DNA from: Candidatus Gastranaerophilales bacterium
Lineage (GTDB): Bacteria > Cyanobacteriota > Vampirovibrionia > Gastranaerophilales > Gastranaerophilaceae
Length of the DNA stretch: 52,683 nucleotides
Assembly (NCBI GenBank): GCA_016280955.1
Contig: JAEEHV010000062.1
Coordinates: 1-52,683, forward strand
Direction of reading: 5' to 3'
The position numbers and the translations under genes were made by a program. The notes under the pieces are model-generated. The model was not told where the DNA came from and did no database searches. It saw only the letters and a list, made by a program, of their open reading frames with translations. Below, piece by piece: positions 49,765 through 52,683 of this stretch; the first letter of the stretch is position 1; every line of letters starts with the position of its first letter.

Positions 49765-50200
49765 ATTCTACCTCTTTTAACATAATAGTATAAAAATAGA
49801 ATTAGAGCAATTTTGTATTAAAAATTTTAATAAATGTTGATTTTATATATCAGAAAATATTTTCTGATGAGTTGAGTTCTTTATCTTTAGCACTTTAACA
49901 TTACATATACAAGTTCTTACAATACGCAGTAGTGCAGGCTTTGCCTGCAGCAATTATTTAATCCATTCAGCCGAAGGCTGACCTGAGCATCCGTTTAATC
50001 CGGTGTTTCTCTTCTTTTCTTGGTACTTCTTTTCTTCTCTTTACCTCCGAAATAAAGAGAAGAAAAGAAGTACGTAAATAAGAGATTATTTATACATCAG
50101 AAAATATTCTCTGATGTATTTACATTACTTTAATTTTTGTTAAATAATTATGCCAATAAAACTATAAAAACAAATTTTATGCTAAAATGCATATTGTACA
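49765..50200. repeat. Hairpin-rich spacer of about 435 bases
   Basis: No convincing gene is visible. It contains a chain of inverted repeats: ATCAGAAAATATTTTCTGAT (49849-49868, perfect), TGCAGGC/GCCTGCA (49933-49949), TCAGCC/GGCTGA (49967-49981), a perfect 20-bp stem GTACTTCTTTTCTTCTCTTT (50023-50042) with its complement at 50054-50073, and a second copy of the first palindrome with one change (50092-50119). The 11-base loop of the long stem contains ACCTCC. The right end carries the promoter of the next gene. Confidence 0.6.
50180..50188 (+). promoter_or_regulatory. Extended -10 promoter of the arabinose-5-phosphate isomerase gene
   Basis: TGCTAAAAT (50180-50188) is an extended -10 element. 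Transcription would start near 50195, giving a leader of about 24 bases that includes GAGG. The -35 region is weak. Confidence 0.5.
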
Positions 50201-50218
50201 ATGATTAATGAGGCAACA

Positions 50219-51211
50219 ATGACAAACTTATTAACAGAACAGAAACCAAGGAACACTGTTGAAAATGATATTAAAAGTGCAGTTAAAACAATTAATATGG
50301 AAATTGAAACAATAATAAAACTCAAGGAAGGTCTTGATTCCTCATTAACCGATGCACTCAATTTAATGCAGAGCGCAAAAGGAAGAATTATTATAACAGG
50401 TATGGGAAAATCCGGACATATCGGAAGAAAAATTGCCGCTTCGCTCGCATCAACCGGAACTCCATCATTCTTTGTTCATCCTGCCGAAGCAAGTCACGGA
50501 GATTTGGGAATGATAACCGAAGATGATGTTGTAATTGCAATATCCAACAGCGGAGAATCAAAAGAACTTGTTGATATTTTAAATTACTGCAAAAGATTCG
50601 GCATACCCCTCATAGCAATAACAAAAAACCCGGAAAGCTCTTTAGGTAAGGCTTGTGACATTGTACTAAAATTACCGAATAACGGTGAAGCTTGTCCGTT
50701 AGGACTGGCGCCGACAAGTTCAACTACAGCAACACTTGTGCTCGGAGATATTTTAACTACCTGTATGATTGAACGCAAAGGTTTTACAAAAGATGAATTT
50801 AATGACAGACACCCCGGCGGAAAACTCGGTTCTATATTACAAAGAGTTTCGGATTTAATGCATGTCGGCTCGGAAATTCCGTTGCTTGACGAAAATGCCG
50901 TTATGCAGGACATCTTAGTTGAAATGACTTCTAAACGATTAGGCTGTGTCGGTTTTACCAACAAAGAAAATGAACTTTCAGGCATACTGACCGACGGTGA
51001 TTTAAGACGTTGTTTATCCGCTAATGCAATGGCAAAAAAAGCTAATGAAATAATGACTAAAAATCCAAAAACCGTAAGCAAAGATACTCTCGCATCCGAA
51101 GCAATTAAAATTATGCATGATAAGAAAATTACAAACCTTTTTGTTATTGAAAACAAAAAGCCTGTTGGTGTAATTCACATTCATGACTTACTGAACAACG
51201 GAGTCAGATAA
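50219..51211 (+). CDS. kdsD: D-arabinose-5-phosphate isomerase (KdsD/KpsF/GutQ type)
   Basis: The 330-residue protein has an N-terminal SIS domain (about 40-175: GRIIITGMGKSGHIGRKIAASLASTGT, HPAEASHGDLGMI, ISNSGES) and two C-terminal CBS domains (about 205-325: DLMHVGSEIPLLDE, EIMTKNPKTVSKDTL). The HPGGKLG motif typical of the family is present. It converts ribulose-5-phosphate to arabinose-5-phosphate for Kdo, a lipopolysaccharide sugar. The ATG at 50219 is chosen over 50201 because GAGG is 5 bases before it. It agrees with the LptD-like gene in pointing to lipopolysaccharide synthesis. Confidence 0.93.
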   Translation: MTNLLTEQKPRNTVENDIKSAVKTINMEIETIIKLKEGLDSSLTDALNLMQSAKGRIIITGMGKSGHIGRKIAASLASTGTPSFFVHPAEASHGDLGMITEDDVVIAISNSGESKELVDILNYCKRFGIPLIAITKNPESSLGKACDIVLKLPNNGEACPLGLAPTSSTTATLVLGDILTTCMIERKGFTKDEFNDRHPGGKLGSILQRVSDLMHVGSEIPLLDENAVMQDILVEMTSKRLGCVGFTNKENELSGILTDGDLRRCLSANAMAKKANEIMTKNPKTVSKDTLASEAIKIMHDKKITNLFVIENKKPVGVIHIHDLLNNGVR

Positions 51212-51222
51212 TTTTATTAAAA

Positions 51223-52050
51223 TTATCCGCATAATATAATCATTACCGCCCCAAAAATCATTATGAGCGATGCAATGATTTTTCTTCTGAAATTGCTTTC
51301 TCTAAAAATATTAATGCCCAGAAAAACACTCAGCACTGTTGAAAGCTGAAATAGTGCCAGTGCGTAGGATACATTCATTTTTGAAAAAACATAGTTTGTA
51401 AGATACTGCATCGCAGCAACCGATACAATCAAAAAAATTAAATTTTTTACAGAACTGATTTTATAACTGTTTTTAAACGGAATCAGAAAAAATGCAGAAA
51501 AAATCAGACCGGAAAAAGCCCACAAAGCAAATGATGCCGGAATATTAGTGAGCAATATTACTTTTTTTATAAAAACCGCTTCAGTGCCTGAAAAAATTAA
51601 AGCCAATACCCTGCATAAAACAGCCGTTCCATTACCTTTACAAACACCGTGCAAAATATATGTGCCTGATATTATTAATAAAATTCCGATAATCGATGCA
51701 ATTGAAGGAAGCTCCCCAAGAAAGAAAAAACCAAATGCCAATGCAACAATCGGTTTATATGAATTTATGGGAGCAAGAACTGACAGCTCACCAAGTGATA
51801 AAGCTTTTATTATAAAATAATTTCCCAATGCTCCCAGGCAACCCATAACTATAACATTTAAAAGCAACTCCGCCGAAATTTTCAGCTCAAAAAACGGTAT
51901 AAAAAAGATACATAAAATTGACAAGCCTAAATATGTATAAAAATTTACGACAGATGACTTTGTTCCGCCACCCGTTAAAATCTTCTGAAAAATATTCAGT
52001 GCCGAGTTTGATACAATTCTTCCGATAACAGCAAATAAAACATTTATCAT
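51223..52050 (-). CDS. EamA/DMT-family membrane transporter
   Basis: The 275-residue protein has ten membrane segments in two EamA repeats (GLSILCIFFIPFFELKI, LGALGNYFIIKALSLGELSVLAPINSYKPIVAL, then SGLIFSAFFLIPF and LALFQLSTVLSVFLGINIF). Family members export metabolites or nucleotide sugars; the substrate is unknown. It converges on kdsD. Its promoter predicts a leaderless mRNA and there is no Shine-Dalgarno sequence. Confidence 0.88.
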   Translation of the reverse strand: MINVLFAVIGRIVSNSALNIFQKILTGGGTKSSVVNFYTYLGLSILCIFFIPFFELKISAELLLNVIVMGCLGALGNYFIIKALSLGELSVLAPINSYKPIVALAFGFFFLGELPSIASIIGILLIISGTYILHGVCKGNGTAVLCRVLALIFSGTEAVFIKKVILLTNIPASFALWAFSGLIFSAFFLIPFKNSYKISSVKNLIFLIVSVAAMQYLTNYVFSKMNVSYALALFQLSTVLSVFLGINIFRESNFRRKIIASLIMIFGAVMIILCG

Positions 52051-52056
52051 AAAACC

Positions 52057-52065
52057 ATTTTAGCA
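52057..52065 (-). promoter_or_regulatory. Extended -10 promoter of the EamA gene (leaderless)
   Basis: On the minus strand TGCTAAAAT (52057-52065) ends six bases before the ATG at 52050. The same nine bases occur at 6696-6704 and 50180-50188 on the plus strand. Confidence 0.55.
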
Positions 52066-52155
52066 CAACAGGCTAAACAGTTTGCATTAATTAATTCCGC
52101 TAAAATTAATACCCAAAGGTAATTAATCGGAAAAATATTATGCAAATATATAAAT

Positions 52156-52302
52156 ATGAATGTTTACAGTTTTTTCAGGTTACTGAATTTTAAAATAAAG
52201 CAGTTTGAAAAAGCCGCTTCTAACCCGTTTGAAAAAAGAAATAAACCTATTACAATTATATGGATTGAAGAATATGAAAAAAATTATTCTGACAAATCTT
52301 AA
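52156..52302 (+). CDS. Possible small protein, 48 residues
   Basis: The frame from ATG 52156 to TAA 52302 encodes MNVYSFFRLLNFKIKQFEKA followed by 28 polar residues ending KNYSDKS. No ribosome site or well-placed promoter is seen. Composition is plausible for a real protein, but this is weak support. It lies in the 460-base gap between the EamA gene and rpsB. Confidence 0.3.
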   Translation: MNVYSFFRLLNFKIKQFEKAASNPFEKRNKPITIIWIEEYEKNYSDKS

Positions 52303-52305
52303 CAC

Positions 52306-52334
52306 TTCGCTTTACTTTTGAAACTGTTTATAAT
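52306..52334 (+). promoter_or_regulatory. rpsB promoter
   Basis: TTCGCT (52306-52311), 17 bases, TATAAT (52329-52334). The -10 is perfect and the -35 weak. Transcription would start near 52341, giving a leader of about 171 bases. A second TATAAT lies near 52456-52461, inside the leader. Confidence 0.5.
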
Positions 52335-52343
52335 ACGATGATG

Positions 52344-52416
52344 TTGGTTTTATAGCTCGATAGGTTCGCCCTAGTCGGGAGGCAAAGGGGTAAATATAAT
52401 CCTTTTCCAAAACCAA
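52344..52416 (+). promoter_or_regulatory. Structured rpsB leader
   Basis: TTGGTTTT (52344-52351) and AAAACCAA (52409-52416) form a perfect 8-bp closing stem. Inside, CGATAGG TTCG CCCTAGTCG makes a hairpin with one bulge, and AAAGG/CCTTT makes a second hairpin. The layout looks like a junction RNA, as in ribosomal-protein autoregulatory leaders where S2 binds its own mRNA. That function is inference; rpsB leaders are known to be autoregulated in other bacteria. Confidence 0.5.
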
Positions 52417-52511
52417 TATAAGCCGATAAATAGCATTATTACTTATATTGTACCCGATGGAGTTATAATTCCCGTAGTAAAACACACAGTTAAAACAAAA
52501 GGAGACAAAAG

Positions 52512-52683
52512 ATGTCAACAGCATCACTTATCGAATTACTCGAAGCCGGAGTACACTTCGGACACCAAACACAACACTGGAACCCCAAAATGAAACCGTA
52601 TATCTATGGTGCAAGAAATGGTATTTATATTCTTGACCTCAGAAAAACTACAGGTTTATTGGATGCAGCTTATGATGCAGTAA
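52512..52683 (+). CDS. rpsB: 30S ribosomal protein S2 (5' part)
   Basis: The first 57 residues are visible and match S2: [39 protein letters not shown]. The gene runs off the right edge. AAAGGAG lies 7 bases before the ATG. S2 bridges the head and body of the small subunit. Confidence 0.97.
   Translation, partial: MSTASLIELLEAGVHFGHQTQHWNPKMKPYIYGARNGIYILDLRKTTGLLDAAYDAV

Noticed and set aside
49933..49981. Hairpins TGCAGGC/GCCTGCA and TCAGCC/GGCTGA as terminators
   Set aside because: Neither is followed by a T-run on either strand.
52141..52194. Short frame starting at the upstream ATG near 52140
   Set aside because: Stops after 17 codons and has no ribosome site.
1..52683. CRISPR array, insertion sequence or prophage
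   Set aside because: No regularly spaced identical repeats, transposase, integrase or phage structural genes were seen in the window.

Overview
The window looks like a chromosome segment of an anaerobic, flagellated, low-GC bacterium with an outer membrane. An LptD/OstA-type protein and a TolC-type channel indicate two membranes. Desulfoferrodoxin plus ferritin indicate an anaerobe that handles oxygen stress. Two flagellar gene blocks lie among ordinary housekeeping genes. The combination (diderm, AT-rich, CHASE2-GGDEF signalling, stand-alone AccA/AccD, divergent flagellar proteins) fits best with the non-photosynthetic relatives of Cyanobacteria found in gut (Melainabacteria/Vampirovibrionia, order Gastranaerophilales). 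That assignment is an inference from gene content and protein style, not a database result.

Layout. 1-9 kb: end of an unknown gene, an ATP-grasp enzyme, rpsP, a probable small RNA, comM, rlmN, a YkgJ-type cysteine-cluster protein, desulfoferrodoxin, ferritin and a DXS-family enzyme. 9-19 kb: an orphan soluble homologue of the FlhA C-terminal domain, glyS, tpiA, several small proteins, an NfeD/SPFH membrane pair, a large lineage-specific protein with a LysM-like end, and clpC. 19-25 kb: a GT39 glycosyltransferase, then the minus-strand flagellar export block (FliN/SPOA protein, fliO, fliP, fliQ, a periplasmic protein, fliR). 25-31 kb: accD, accA, thrC (plus strand), bioA and a zinc dehydrogenase (minus strand), then tRNA-Leu(CAG) followed by a small structured element bounded by a copy of the tRNA 3' end. 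31-36 kb: a membrane protein, an RgpF-GT4 glycosyltransferase, a TolC-type channel and an AI-2E-family transporter. 36-42 kb: the second flagellar block (fliE, fliF, a divergent FliG-position protein, fliH, flhA). 42-52.7 kb: a CHASE2-GGDEF diguanylate cyclase, trmFO, a class II aldolase, an LptD-like protein, an EnvC-like M23 protein, a 36-residue membrane microprotein, a long hairpin-rich spacer, an arabinose-5-phosphate isomerase, an EamA transporter and the start of rpsB behind a structured leader.

The genes mostly serve core metabolism (glycolysis, isoprenoid or related TPP chemistry, fatty-acid initiation, biotin, threonine), RNA modification and translation, cell-envelope assembly and flagellar export and switching. 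The two flagellar blocks together encode the export gate (FlhA, FliO, FliP, FliQ, FliR), MS-ring (FliF), rod adaptor (FliE), FliH and switch proteins. FliI, FlhB, flagellin and hook genes are not in the window.

The most notable signals beyond genes are: (i) promoters whose -10 box lies exactly 6 (once 7) bases before the start codon in genes without a Shine-Dalgarno sequence, implying leaderless mRNAs; (ii) a compact small-RNA gene with strong promoter and terminator and an exposed anti-Shine-Dalgarno motif; (iii) a family of degenerate octamer-based inverted repeats between co-oriented genes; (iv) a roughly 180-bp structured element flanked by duplicated tRNA-Leu ends; (v) an orphan FlhA C-domain protein and unusual FliQ and FliG-position proteins.
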